Below, one piece after another: positions 16,787 through 26,215 of a DNA stretch of 64,000 nucleotides (position 1 is its first letter; the number at the start of each line of letters is the position of its first letter). Both the position numbers and the translations under genes were made by a program. The stretch is from Paraburkholderia sp. SOS3 (GTDB lineage: Bacteria > Pseudomonadota > Gammaproteobacteria > Burkholderiales > Burkholderiaceae), in the NCBI RefSeq assembly GCF_001922345.1, contig NZ_CP018812.1, positions 992,001-1,056,000 on the forward strand, in the 5' to 3' direction. Under the pieces are notes generated by a model. The model was not told the origin of the DNA, made no database searches, and saw only the letters and a list, made by a program, of their open reading frames with translations.

Positions 16787-18232
16787 TCAACGCCGCTCCA
16801 CGGACGCAAGCGTCGGCGCCGGTACGCGTCGCACGAGTTCGCCGAGCACGCGCAGTGCATCGTCGATTTTCGCATTCCATGGGTGGCCGAAATTGAGCCG
16901 TATGCAATTTTCGAATGTGTGCGCCACGGAAAACATCGGCCCAGGCGCGACGCTGATGCCGCGTTCGATTGCGAGCCGATGCAATTCCATCGCGTCGATC
17001 GGCTCCGGAAATTCGAGCCATACGAAATAGCCGCCTTCGGGCCGCGTCCACTTTACGCCGGGCGGCATCCAGCGCCGGATCGCGGCATCCATGCTGGCGA
17101 GTTGTGCGAGCAGGGCCGAGCGCAGCTTGCGCAAATGCCGTTCATATCCGCCATGCTGCAGATAATCGGCAAGGCCTGCCTGCACGGGAATGCTCGACGA
17201 AAGAGTGGTCATCAGTTTGAGCTTTTGAACTTTGTCGGCGAATCTGCCTGCGGCGACCCAGCCGATCCGGTAACCGGGTGCGAGTGTCTTCGAGAACGAA
17301 CTGCAGTGCATGACCTTGCCGCGCTTGTCGAATGCACGCGCGGGCAACGGATAATCGGCCTGAAAATGTAATTCACCATACACGTCGTCTTCGATCAGCG
17401 GAACGTCATGGCGATCGAGCAAGTCTACGAGCGCGCGCTTTTTCTCGACTGTCAAAGTGACGCCGGTTGGATTCTGGAAGTTCGTCATGAACCAGCACGC
17501 GCGAATCGGATAGCTTTTCAGCGCCTGCGCGAGTGCGTCGAGGTCGCGCCCGCTGCGTGGGTCGACGGGAATTTCGACGGCACGCAGATCGAGCCGTTCG
17601 ATGGCCTGCAGCGCCGCGTAGAATCCCGGCGATTCGATCGCCACGACGTCGCCCGGGCGTGTGACGGCCATCAGACATAGGTTCAGCGCCTCGAGGGCGC
17701 CATTCGTGACGACAAGCTCGTCCGCGGGCTGCGCGATGCCCATGCCGAGGTAGCGCAGCGCGATCTGGCTACGCAGCGCCTCATTGCCCGGCGGAAGATC
17801 GGCGACGGTGCTCCATGGGCTCACGAAACGCGCCGATTGGCCAAGCGACCTGGCGAGGCGCTGCAGCGGAAACAGAAGCGGCGACGGAAACGCGGAGCCG
17901 AGCGGCACGATGTCGGGGTGCCTGGCCGCTTCGAGTACCGAGAAGACCAGATTGCTGATGTCGACTTTCGCCGGCTCGGCCGGCGCCGTGGCGGGCTGCT
18001 GCCCGAGGCTTCGCGCGACCGCCGCTCCGGGTGCGACGTAGTAGCCGGAGCGTTCCTGCGCGCGTATCAGCCCCCACTCTTCGAGCAGATAGTACGCGCG
18101 AAAAACCGTCGACTGGCTGACGCCGTGCTGCGCGATAACCTGGCGCAAAGAAGGCATGCGCGCGCCAACCTTGATGCTCCCCGAGCGAATCTCCGCCGCC
18201 ATCGTATTGGCGAGAACTTCATATCTTGTCAT
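16787..18232 (-). CDS. MocR/PdxR-type GntR regulator with aminotransferase domain (copy 1)
   Basis: The 481-residue protein joins an N-terminal GntR winged helix (MPSLRQVIAQHGVSQSTVFRAYYLLEEWGLI, about residues 26-56) to a class-I aminotransferase fold. The PLP lysine lies in CSSFSKTLAPGYRIGW. NFQNPTGVTL and EDDVYGELHF are also preserved. MocR proteins usually sense PLP or an amino-acid-like ligand and regulate a neighbouring gene; the target here is not evident. It lies 39 bases downstream of the DHA2 efflux gene on the same strand, so the two may be cotranscribed. A second protein of this type lies at 23801. Confidence 0.9.
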   Translation of the reverse strand: MTRYEVLANTMAAEIRSGSIKVGARMPSLRQVIAQHGVSQSTVFRAYYLLEEWGLIRAQERSGYYVAPGAAVARSLGQQPATAPAEPAKVDISNLVFSVLEAARHPDIVPLGSAFPSPLLFPLQRLARSLGQSARFVSPWSTVADLPPGNEALRSQIALRYLGMGIAQPADELVVTNGALEALNLCLMAVTRPGDVVAIESPGFYAALQAIERLDLRAVEIPVDPRSGRDLDALAQALKSYPIRACWFMTNFQNPTGVTLTVEKKRALVDLLDRHDVPLIEDDVYGELHFQADYPLPARAFDKRGKVMHCSSFSKTLAPGYRIGWVAAGRFADKVQKLKLMTTLSSSIPVQAGLADYLQHGGYERHLRKLRSALLAQLASMDAAIRRWMPPGVKWTRPEGGYFVWLEFPEPIDAMELHRLAIERGISVAPGPMFSVAHTFENCIRLNFGHPWNAKIDDALRVLGELVRRVPAPTLASVERR

Positions 18233-18271
18233 CGCGATTGTCGTCGTGAGCGCGCGGATGCGCGCGCGACA

Positions 18272-19792
18272 TTATCGCGCGCCGTGTCGCATCGAGCAGA
18301 ACACAATGATGGCGGCCGCGAGCGCGACCACTGCCGCGGCCGCGAACGCGTTGCCGAAGCCCGCGCCGTAGCCGGCGTGCGCGAGATGGGCGACGCTTTG
18401 CACGACTGATTGCGGATACAACCGGGTTGCGCGCTCAAAGTCGCCCGCGACGATACGGTCGACGAAACCAGGCGCGACCGGCACGTTCGCGTCGGCGAGA
18501 TTGCGCAACACCGCGCCGTGTACGCTAACGGCGAGCACGGCGCCGAGGCCCGAAAAGCCCAGCAGAATCCCCGAGAAGCGCGAGGTGGTGCTGATGCCCG
18601 ATGCCATGCCTGCCCGGTCGCGCGGGACGGTGCCCATGATGGCCTTTTGCGTTTCGCCGTTCAGCAGACCGCCGCCACTGCCGAGCAGCGCCATGCCTGC
18701 GAGCAGCACCGCGAAGCCTTCCGAGTGCGCGGCGATGCTCATCACCGCGTTGCCGATGCCTACCACGAAGAGGCCGAGCGTGAGGATCTGATACGACGCC
18801 AGAACTTTACCGAGCCGACGGCCCACCATCGGCAGGAATAGCATCGCGAGTGCGAACGGCAACATGCCGACACCCGCGTCGAGTGCGCTTTCGCCGCGCG
18901 CATTCTGCAGAAAGAGCGGCAACAGCGAAGCCATGACCTGCGCACAGGCCGCATAAGCGAACATCGCGACGATCGCACCGACAAACGGCCAGGCGCGAAA
19001 TAGCGTGAAATCGAGCATCGGATGCGCGCGGCGGCGCTCGACGATCGCGAAAAGCGCGAACAGGCCCGCGCCGGCGAGTCCGAGCAGCACGACCGCTTCG
19101 CTGGTCCAGCCGCGCTCGGGTCCGAGAATCAGTGCCCACGTGAAGCCGAACATCGCGGATGCGAACAGTCCAATGCCGGGAAAATCGAGCGTGCGCGGCG
19201 TCGGGTCGCGCGATTCCTCGACGATTCTCAACACCGCGATTGCGAGTACGGCGCAGATCGGCACATTGATGTCGAACGCCCAGCGCCAGCCCAGGTATGC
19301 ATTGATCGTGCCGCCGATCAGCGGCGAGACGACCATCGTCAGCCCCATAATGCCGCCCCAGATGGCCCATGCCCGCGCGCGTTCGCTTTCGCCGTGGAAT
19401 GCGTGGCCGATGATCGCAAGCGCCGGCGCAAGCTGAAACGCGGCGCCGACCCCTTGCAGCGCCCGCGCGACATAAAGCGCCTGCGCGGTAGGGGCCATGC
19501 CGCATGCGAGCGACGAGAGCGCGAACAACGTGATGCCGACGATGAACACGCGCTTGCGACCGAAACGGTCGGCAATCGAGCCGGCCGGCAGCAGCAACGA
19601 CGCGAAGCACAGCACGTAGGCGCTGATCACCCATTCGATATCGGCAAATGACGCGTTGAGCTCGCGTGCGACGGTCGGCAGCACGATGCCGACTACGTTC
19701 GTGTCGAGCACGGTCATCGCGCAGCCCAACGAAGCGGTCAGCAGCAAAGGGGTATTGCGCGACATCGTCTGCGCGGCGGGAATCGAGCTCAT
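18272..19792 (-). CDS. DHA2-family MFS multidrug transporter
   Basis: This is a 14-helix drug:proton antiporter type protein of the EmrB/QacA group. The chosen ATG gives 506 residues; a start 60 bases further upstream is possible. Typical signatures are LDTNVVGIVLPTVARELNAS in helix 1, the GSIADRFGRKRVF loop between helices 2 and 3, and ARALQGVGAAFQLAPALAI in the antiporter region. It is divergent from a LysR gene that starts at 19965. That LysR is its probable regulator. Confidence 0.88.
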   Translation of the reverse strand: MSSIPAAQTMSRNTPLLLTASLGCAMTVLDTNVVGIVLPTVARELNASFADIEWVISAYVLCFASLLLPAGSIADRFGRKRVFIVGITLFALSSLACGMAPTAQALYVARALQGVGAAFQLAPALAIIGHAFHGESERARAWAIWGGIMGLTMVVSPLIGGTINAYLGWRWAFDINVPICAVLAIAVLRIVEESRDPTPRTLDFPGIGLFASAMFGFTWALILGPERGWTSEAVVLLGLAGAGLFALFAIVERRRAHPMLDFTLFRAWPFVGAIVAMFAYAACAQVMASLLPLFLQNARGESALDAGVGMLPFALAMLFLPMVGRRLGKVLASYQILTLGLFVVGIGNAVMSIAAHSEGFAVLLAGMALLGSGGGLLNGETQKAIMGTVPRDRAGMASGISTTSRFSGILLGFSGLGAVLAVSVHGAVLRNLADANVPVAPGFVDRIVAGDFERATRLYPQSVVQSVAHLAHAGYGAGFGNAFAAAAVVALAAAIIVFCSMRHGAR

Positions 19793-19927
19793 CGGAGGCC
19801 TTTTGCCTTTTTCGGTGCGGCCGCGAGGCATGGCGACGCACAAGTTGAACAAGCCGCGCGGGTAGCGGCCCGATCGTCATTGAACCAGTCCTCGCGGTTG
19901 AGCGCATTATCGGTGTTTGCAAATATA

Positions 19928-19944
19928 ATTAGCTGGTACCTAAT
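19928..19944. promoter_or_regulatory. Probable LysR operator in divergent promoter
   Basis: ATTAG-N7-CTAAT is a 17-bp inverted repeat in the AT-rich part of the 172-base divergent interval. It ends 20 bases before the LysR gene. It has the T-N11-A symmetry expected for LysR regulators (within TAATTAGCTGGTACCTAATA). Function is inferred from position. Confidence 0.55.
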
Positions 19945-19964
19945 AGAGCACGTCGAATAAAGCC

Positions 19965-20849
19965 ATGGAGCTAAGACATCTTCGCTATTTCATCGCGGTC
20001 GCGGAGCAACTGCATTTCGGTCAGGCTGCCGAGATGCTCGGCATCGCGCCGCCCACGCTCACGGTGCAAATCCAGCAGATCGAGCGCACGCTCGACGCAC
20101 AGCTTTTCACGCGCACGAAGCGCTCGGTCGCGTTGACGCAGGCAGGCGAGGCGTTCCTTGTCGAAGCGCGCGTGGCGCTCGAGCAGTTCGAGCGTGCGGT
20201 CAACATCGGACGCCGAGCAGGGCGGGGCGAGCTTGGGCGCGTCAATCTCGGTTTCGTCGGCTCGGCGGCGTTTAGCGGCGTGCTGCAGCAGCAGGTACGC
20301 TCGTTTCGTGAGGCGCGTCCGCATGTGTTCATCGACACGCATGAGTTTCCGATGGACGAATTGCCGGCGCTGCTCGAAGACGGTCGAGTGGACATCGCGT
20401 TCGTGCGCATGCCGGTCGAGCTGTCCACGTCACTACGCGCGCATGTCTTGTTGCGCGACCGGTTTTGCGCGGCGCTGCCGGCTGAGCATCCGCTTGCGCA
20501 AGCGGATGTGCCGATCCGCTCGCGCATGCTTGCCGGCGAACAGTTCGTCGTGCCTGAGCAGCGCGAGGGCACGTTCGAGGTCGGGCGTCGTGGCCGGTTC
20601 AGCCCGCAAATCGTCACGGCGCCCGGCGGGCTTGTATCGGTGCTGGCCGACGTTTCGCTCGGCGTGGGCGTCGCGATCGTGCCGAACGTGCTGACGAAAG
20701 CGGTCGAGGTCCCGAATGTCGCTTACAGGGAGATTGCCGGCGGCCCCATCCCATCGGAAGTGGCCGCGGTGTTTCGCCGCTTCGAGCGCGCACCCGCTGT
20801 GAAAAGCCTCATCGATCAGATTACGCGGACGCCGGCGCAAGCTGCATGA
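19965..20849 (+). CDS. LysR-family transcriptional regulator
   Basis: The 294-residue protein has the N-terminal winged helix of the family (MELRHLRYFIAVAEQLHFGQAAEMLGIAPPTLTVQIQQIE, about 1-60) and a periplasmic-binding-like effector domain (about 90-290). The opening ELRHLRYF and the QLHFGQAAEMLG segment place it near the BenM/CatM-like branch. It is transcribed away from the DHA2 efflux gene with an inverted repeat between them, which suggests that it controls the pump. Confidence 0.9.
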   Translation: MELRHLRYFIAVAEQLHFGQAAEMLGIAPPTLTVQIQQIERTLDAQLFTRTKRSVALTQAGEAFLVEARVALEQFERAVNIGRRAGRGELGRVNLGFVGSAAFSGVLQQQVRSFREARPHVFIDTHEFPMDELPALLEDGRVDIAFVRMPVELSTSLRAHVLLRDRFCAALPAEHPLAQADVPIRSRMLAGEQFVVPEQREGTFEVGRRGRFSPQIVTAPGGLVSVLADVSLGVGVAIVPNVLTKAVEVPNVAYREIAGGPIPSEVAAVFRRFERAPAVKSLIDQITRTPAQAA

Positions 20850-21138
20850 TCCCGCGTCGCGCGCCATGGCCGGGCGCGATGGCGGGGCGCGCGGTTTGCG
20901 TCCGCAGTTGCGTCTGCTGCAATGTCAGCTGGTATCCGCGGTCAGCTGTCAGTTCCGCCGGCAATTCCTCACCGCATTGTTCGAGCAGCGACCGTTCGAA
21001 GCTGCGTGTCAGCGCGTTGAGCGGCAGATTGTCGGGCAACTTGCCAAACGGTTCGGCGACTTCGCTTGCGATGCGATATGCGATATGCGAGGTGCGAAAG
21101 CTGCGCGCCGGCTGAAACCGGCATGGATAGTTGGGCAC
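20821..21138 (-). CDS. Possible small protein of unknown function
   Basis: A GTG-started frame of 105 residues overlaps the LysR 3-prime end by 29 bases and lies 49 bases downstream of the oxidoreductase gene. Codons in the second half favour G or C at third positions, and the sequence (SFERSLLEQCGEELPAELTADRG...) looks like protein. No ribosome site stands out and I recognise no family. It could also be the decayed tail of an older gene. If it is not real, the interval 20850-21187 holds only a small hairpin (GCCGG/CCGGC near 21110-21125). Confidence 0.3.
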   Translation of the reverse strand: MPNYPCRFQPARSFRTSHIAYRIASEVAEPFGKLPDNLPLNALTRSFERSLLEQCGEELPAELTADRGYQLTLQQTQLRTQTARPAIAPGHGARRGIMQLAPASA

Positions 21139-21187
21139 GCAACCAAACGTTGCGCGTGGTCGTTCCGGTCAACCGCGTTGCCGGATG

Positions 21188-23524
21188 CTACGCCGCGTGT
21201 CGATGCAGCAGCACCGGAATCGACTTCGACGTCGGCGTATTGCTCACGTCGCCTACGCTATGCAGCGGCACGAGCGGATTCGTTTCCGGGTAGTACGCAC
21301 CGATGCAGCCGCGCGGAATGTCGTATTCGACGAGCCGGAAGCCATCCGCGCGCCGCTCGATACCGTCTTCCCAGACGGTTTCCATATCGACCCATTCGCC
21401 ATCAGCGAAGCCCAGCATCTTCAGGTCGTCGGCGTTTATGAACACCACGCGACGCTGGCCGTACACGCCGCGATAGCGATCGTCGAGCGCGTAGATGGTG
21501 GTGTTGTACTGGTCGTGCGAGCGCGTCGTCATCAGCGTCATCACGCGTTCGCCGTGCAGCGCGCGGGCGCGCCTGATCGGCGTGTCGCGCTCGACCGTGT
21601 GAACGATGAACTGCGCCTTGCCCGATGGCGTGAGCCAGATCCGCTCGCTCGACGCGACGCGCAGGCGAAAACCGCCGGGGTGCTTGATCCGCTCGTCGTA
21701 GCCGTCGAAGCCCTCGATACTTCTTTCGACGGCGTCGCGAATGCGCGAGTAATCTTCGGCGTACCAGAGCCACGGCACTTTCTTGCTGCCGAGCGTTGCG
21801 TTCGCAATGCCGGCGACAATCGCTATTTCCGATTGCAGGTTCTTCGACGCCGGAATATTCATTCCGTACGACACGTGCACCATCGACATCGAATCTTCAA
21901 CCGTGACGCCTTGCGAATAGCCGCCCTGCACGTCGATTTCGGTGCGGCCAAGCGTCGGCAGAATCAGCGCATCCTTGCCATGCACGAGGTGGCTGCGGTT
22001 CAGCTTCGTCGTGATGTGCACGGTCAGGTCGCACATACGCAGTGCTTCGAACGTGCGCGGCGTGTCCGGCGTTGCGATCGAGAAATTGCCGCCGAGGCCG
22101 ATCAGCACTTTGACCTTGCCTTCGAGCATTTCAGCGATCGTTTCGACGACGTCGAGGCCGTGCTCGCGCGGCGGCTCGAAGTCGAACGCTTTGCCGAGCC
22201 GGTCGAGGAACGCCTGCGTCGGCTTATCCTCGATGCCGACGGTGCGGTTGCCCTGTACGTTCGAATGGCCACGCACCGGGCAGAGTCCCGCACCTTCGCG
22301 GCCGATATTGCCGCGCATCATCATCAGGTTCGACAGCATGTGAATCGTCGCGACCGAGTTCTTATGCTGCGTGAGGCCCATGCCCCAGCAGGAAATCACG
22401 CGGCGGCCCTTTGCGTAGATTTGCGCGAGCGATTCGATTTCGTCGAACGGCAGCCCGGCTTCCTCGACGAGCAGGTCCCACGATTCGGCACGCAGATCGT
22501 CGGCGAACGCGGCGAAATTGCTGGTGTGCGCATCGATGAATTCGACGTCGAGCACGCGCTCGGCGCCGGCCGCTTGCGCCGCATCGTCCATTTCGACGAG
22601 CCGTTTCGCAACGCCTTTCAACAGCGCGAAGTCGCCGCCGAGCTTCGGCCGGATAAACGTCGAAGCGATCTTCGTACTGCCGCCGGTCAGCATTTCGATC
22701 GGGTGTTGCGGGCTGGCGAAGCGTTCGAGGCCGCGCTCGCGCAGCGGGTTGATCGATACGATCGTCGCGCCGCGCCTCGCGCACTCGCGCAGTTCGCCGA
22801 GCATGCGCGGGTGATTCGTCGCCGGGTTCTGACCGAACACGAGAATCGTGTCTGCGTGCTCGAAGTCGTCGAGCACGACCGTGCCTTTGCCGACGCCGAC
22901 CGTGCCCGGCAAGCCGCGGCTCGTCGCTTCGTGGCACATGTTCGAGCAGTCGGGAAAGTTGTTCGTGCCGTACATGCGCACGAACAGCTGATACAGAAAC
23001 GCAGCTTCGTTGCTGGCGCGGCCCGACGTATAGAACGCGGCCTGATTCGGGCTGTCGAGTCGACTCAGATGGCGCGCGATCAACTGATAGGCATCGTCCC
23101 AGCCGATGGGCTTGTATTTATCGCTGACGGAGTCGTAGATCATCGGATCGGTGAGGCGGCCGTGCTGCTCGAGCTCGTAGTCGCTTTGTTCCATCAGATC
23201 GGCGACCGTGTGCGCTTCGAAAAACGCAGGCGTGACGCGCTTGCCTGTCGCTTCCGCGGCAACCGCTTTAACGCCGTTTTCACAGAACTCGAAAGTCGAT
23301 GCCTTCTCGCGATCTGGCCATGCGCATCCCGGGCAGTCGAATCCATCCGGCTGGTTCTGGCGGAACAGGGTCCGGTAGTTGGTGCCGGATACCTTTTCCT
23401 TGATCAGATTCAGGGCGACGTACTTCAGCGCACCCCATCCCGCTGCTGCGTGTTTATAAGGCTCGATGCGTCCTTGCTGCTTCAGTTCTTTGACTTCTTC
23501 CACGACGTTCACTCCACGATGCAT
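21188..23524 (-). CDS. FdhF/YdeP-family molybdopterin oxidoreductase
   Basis: The 778-residue protein is a formate-dehydrogenase-like molybdenum enzyme of the YdeP branch. Members lack the N-terminal [4Fe-4S] ferredoxin-like cluster motif of true formate dehydrogenases. Visible signatures are GFDCPGCAWPD near the N-terminus, ASNEAAFLYQLFVRMYGTNNFPDCSNMCHEATSRGL in the bis-MGD binding part, GMGLTQHKNSV and the C-terminal domain (THTRSHDQYNTT-like MTTRSHDQYNTTIY). The substrate is unknown; E. coli YdeP is linked to acid resistance. The ATG shown is one of two likely starts, and a GTG 7 codons later has a better-placed GGAG. It is divergent from the MocR gene at 23801, a possible regulator. Confidence 0.85.
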   Translation of the reverse strand: MHRGVNVVEEVKELKQQGRIEPYKHAAAGWGALKYVALNLIKEKVSGTNYRTLFRQNQPDGFDCPGCAWPDREKASTFEFCENGVKAVAAEATGKRVTPAFFEAHTVADLMEQSDYELEQHGRLTDPMIYDSVSDKYKPIGWDDAYQLIARHLSRLDSPNQAAFYTSGRASNEAAFLYQLFVRMYGTNNFPDCSNMCHEATSRGLPGTVGVGKGTVVLDDFEHADTILVFGQNPATNHPRMLGELRECARRGATIVSINPLRERGLERFASPQHPIEMLTGGSTKIASTFIRPKLGGDFALLKGVAKRLVEMDDAAQAAGAERVLDVEFIDAHTSNFAAFADDLRAESWDLLVEEAGLPFDEIESLAQIYAKGRRVISCWGMGLTQHKNSVATIHMLSNLMMMRGNIGREGAGLCPVRGHSNVQGNRTVGIEDKPTQAFLDRLGKAFDFEPPREHGLDVVETIAEMLEGKVKVLIGLGGNFSIATPDTPRTFEALRMCDLTVHITTKLNRSHLVHGKDALILPTLGRTEIDVQGGYSQGVTVEDSMSMVHVSYGMNIPASKNLQSEIAIVAGIANATLGSKKVPWLWYAEDYSRIRDAVERSIEGFDGYDERIKHPGGFRLRVASSERIWLTPSGKAQFIVHTVERDTPIRRARALHGERVMTLMTTRSHDQYNTTIYALDDRYRGVYGQRRVVFINADDLKMLGFADGEWVDMETVWEDGIERRADGFRLVEYDIPRGCIGAYYPETNPLVPLHSVGDVSNTPTSKSIPVLLHRHAA

Positions 23525-23800
23525 TCGACTGCGACCGCTGCTGCGTCGATTTGCGCCTTGTATTCACGCGGCCTTCGACGTAATGCGGTCTATGCGATGC
23601 ATGGTAGGGCTGCGCAAGCGCCGCGGGCAGACACACAACGCGCGACTGCGGAAGAGTACAGTTGGGTTTATGCTGCACGCGAAAGGTGCACAGTGCTCGT
23701 GGAGGCCAATGCGCGAGCGATGGCAAAATGCGGCTCGTTGTCCCGCGCCGCGCGATGAGCGCGGCGAGCGGGGCGCGTCCGCGACCGGGGAGAAAGGGCG

Positions 23801-25225
23801 TTGAAACTGTATGAGAAGCTTGCCGACGACATCGAGGCTCTCGTCACGCAGGGTGTTTACCGACCCGGCGAGAAGATTCCTTCGGTGCGCCGCACGAGCC
23901 AGCATCATCGATTGAGCATCACCACCGTGCTGCGCGCCTATGCGTTGCTCGAAAGCCGCGGGGTGATCGAAAGCCGCCCGCAATCCGGTTACATCGTGCG
24001 GCCGCAGGGGCCGGCCGTTGCGGCCGAGCTTGCGCCGTCTAAGCCTCTGGCCATTTCCGCGTCGGTCGACGTAAGCCGGCTCGTGCTGTCCACGCTGCGC
24101 TCGATCCGCAGCGACGAAGCAGTGCCGCTCGGCTCGCCGTATCCGGATCCGTCCGCATTTCCGTATCAGCGGATCAACCAGTATGCGAACGCGATTGCGC
24201 GGCGCCCCGGCTTGTGGCATGGCTCCGAAGAACTGCCGCCAGGCGCGCGGCCGCTGATCGGGCAGATCGCGAAACGCTATCTGGAGAATGGACTCACGAT
24301 CGATCCGAACGAGATCGTGATTACTGTCGGCGCGACCGAAGCAATCAATCTGTGCTTGCAGGCGGTGGCGAAGCCCGGCGACGTGATCGCGGTCGAATCG
24401 CCGACCTTTTACGCGATGCTGCACGCGATCGAACGCATGGGCATGCGTGCGATCGAGGTCGCGACGCATCCGCGCGAAGGCATCGATCTCGGCGCGCTCG
24501 CGCAGATTCTGAAATCGCAGAAGATCGGCGCGTGCATGGTGATGCCGAATTTCCAGAATCCGCTTGGTTTTCAGATGCCCGACGACAAGAAACGCGAACT
24601 CGTCGAACTGCTCGCGCGATACGATGTGCCGGCGATCGAAAACGACGTCTATCACGAGCTGTATTACGGGCACTCGCACCCGACGGCGCTCAAGTCCTTC
24701 GACGAAAAAGGCCTCGTGCTGCATTGCGCGTCGTTTTCGAAGAGCCTGTCGGCGATGTACCGGATCGGCTGGGCGATCACCGGGCGCTATCGGGAGCAGG
24801 TCGAAAAGCTCAAGTTCCTCAATACGCTGACGACGCCGTCGATTCCGCAGCTCGCCATTGCCGAGTATCTGAAGAACGACGGCTACGACCATCATCTGCG
24901 CAAGCTGCGTAAAGCGTACGCGCAGCAGGCGAATCTGATGAAGGCGATGGTCAAGCGCTTCTTTCCGGAAGGCACGAAGATGTCGGAGCCGGTCGGCGGT
25001 TATGTGCTGTGGGTCGAGTTGCCGGCCGAGGTCGATTCGATGCGGCTCTATCAGCTCGCGCTCGCGAACGGAATCACGGTCGGACCCGGCTATATGTTTT
25101 CGACGACGCCGAGCTATCGGAACTTTATCCGGCTCAATTACAGTTATCCGTGGAATGAGCACGTCGAAAAGGCGGTAATTACGCTGGGCAAGCTTGTTGT
25201 GTCGTGTATGCGGTCGGCGGCTTAG
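23801..25225 (+). CDS. MocR/PdxR-type GntR regulator with aminotransferase domain (copy 2)
   Basis: The start is TTG with an upstream GGGGAGAAAGGG, giving 474 residues. The GntR helix-turn-helix is at about 20-60 (GEKIPSVRRTSQHHRLSITTVLRAYALLESRGVI). The aminotransferase domain has HCASFSKSLSAMYRIGWAI around the PLP lysine, plus NFQNPLGFQM and ENDVYHELYY. It is clearly homologous to the protein at 16787 along its whole length. It faces the YdeP-type oxidoreductase across 276 bases, and the small winged-helix gene follows 34 bases downstream. Confidence 0.88.
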   Translation: MKLYEKLADDIEALVTQGVYRPGEKIPSVRRTSQHHRLSITTVLRAYALLESRGVIESRPQSGYIVRPQGPAVAAELAPSKPLAISASVDVSRLVLSTLRSIRSDEAVPLGSPYPDPSAFPYQRINQYANAIARRPGLWHGSEELPPGARPLIGQIAKRYLENGLTIDPNEIVITVGATEAINLCLQAVAKPGDVIAVESPTFYAMLHAIERMGMRAIEVATHPREGIDLGALAQILKSQKIGACMVMPNFQNPLGFQMPDDKKRELVELLARYDVPAIENDVYHELYYGHSHPTALKSFDEKGLVLHCASFSKSLSAMYRIGWAITGRYREQVEKLKFLNTLTTPSIPQLAIAEYLKNDGYDHHLRKLRKAYAQQANLMKAMVKRFFPEGTKMSEPVGGYVLWVELPAEVDSMRLYQLALANGITVGPGYMFSTTPSYRNFIRLNYSYPWNEHVEKAVITLGKLVVSCMRSAA

Positions 25226-25259
25226 GCGTCGCGATTCTACAAAGCATGGGAGAGCAACG

Positions 25260-25577
25260 ATGAATGGGATTGGAGACGACTCGCCACACGAGCCGCGAGA
25301 AACCGAAGGCGCGCCCGATATGACCGATCCCCAGGTACAGCTCGTCGTGGTGCTCGGTGAATTATGGGGCGCGCGCAACGAGTCGCCGGGCAAGCCGTGC
25401 TCGCTCGCGAAGCTCAGCAAGCGTGCACAGTTGCCGATGAGTACGTTGCGGCGTTTGTTGACTGAGTTGACGGCGGCGGAGCTTGTCGACGTTGAAATGC
25501 GGCCTGATGGGACGGGGTCGGTTGCGTTGACGGAGCAGGGTACACAGGTATGTGCCGATCTGTTTAGCGGCTCGTGA
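25260..25577 (+). CDS. Small winged-helix DNA-binding protein
   Basis: The ATG at 25260 has GGGAGAG upstream and gives 105 residues. Residues about 25-100 form a winged helix of the MarR/IclR kind (SLAKLSKRAQLPMSTLRRLLTELTAAELVDVEMRPDGTGSVALTEQG). The first 25 residues are polar and acidic. No ligand-binding domain is present. It follows the second MocR gene by 34 bases and may be in its operon. A DNA-binding role is likely; the target is unknown. Confidence 0.75.
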   Translation: MNGIGDDSPHEPRETEGAPDMTDPQVQLVVVLGELWGARNESPGKPCSLAKLSKRAQLPMSTLRRLLTELTAAELVDVEMRPDGTGSVALTEQGTQVCADLFSGS

Positions 25578-25690
25578 TGCCTGGACCTGCCGCTTGCCGC
25601 TCGCATCGCGCGCGTTTCGCACGCTTGATCGCCTGGCCGCCGACGACGGACATCCGCACCGTTGGATAACGCTTCTTCGCGCGTGCGCGC

Positions 25691-26140
25691 TCAGATGTCC
25701 TTTGTGGGTAGCACCACATGGCCGGTCTCCAGCAGCGACTTGAGATTCGACAGGATGCGCGGCCAGCCGCCCGATATCGCGCGAATAAAGTTCGAATCGT
25801 CTTTTTCGATCGAATGGGTGATCGTCAGTTTTGCCGCCTCGCCGGACGTTTCGATTTCCATCACGCACAGCGAATAGCCTTCGGCCTTCAATTCCGGCCT
25901 GAATTCGTTGCGCCAGCGGATCGCGAGCCGTTTCGGCGGCGTGCTTTCGACGATCTCTCCCATATCGGCAACGCGCCCGTCTGGGAACATCATTCGCCAC
26001 GATGAGCCGGTTTGCCAGTCGGATTCGCAATGCATGCCGAACCAGTATTGCCGCATGAAATCGGCGCTGGTCAGCGCCGACCAGAGCTTGTCCGCCGACG
26101 TGCGGATATACGTGACATAGACGAACGTGCTGCTTTCCAT
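25691..26140 (-). CDS. SRPBCC / AHSA1-like protein
   Basis: The ATG at 26140 has GGAGGG upstream and gives 149 residues. The sequence fits the START/Bet v1-like SRPBCC fold of the AHSA1 type (FVYVTYIRTSADKLWSALTSADFMRQYWFGMHCESDW...WRMMFPDGRVADMGEIVE...KRLAIRW). These domains bind hydrophobic ligands and often pair with ArsR regulators. Here it lies 75 bases downstream of an ArsR gene on the same strand, in the usual order. The ligand is unknown. Confidence 0.88.
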   Translation of the reverse strand: MESSTFVYVTYIRTSADKLWSALTSADFMRQYWFGMHCESDWQTGSSWRMMFPDGRVADMGEIVESTPPKRLAIRWRNEFRPELKAEGYSLCVMEIETSGEAAKLTITHSIEKDDSNFIRAISGGWPRILSNLKSLLETGHVVLPTKDI

Positions 26141-26215
26141 GTTAGCCCTCCAGACATCGCGTTGCACCGCGGTTGATGTGCGAGGCTGCGGCGTGCATGG
26201 TTGTGCCGCGGCGTG

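Noticed and set aside
21131..23758. Plus-strand open frame of 875 codons opposite the molybdopterin oxidoreductase
   Set aside because: It is antisense to the YdeP-type gene, whose motifs are intact. The predicted protein is arginine/valine/histidine-rich, typical of an antisense frame.
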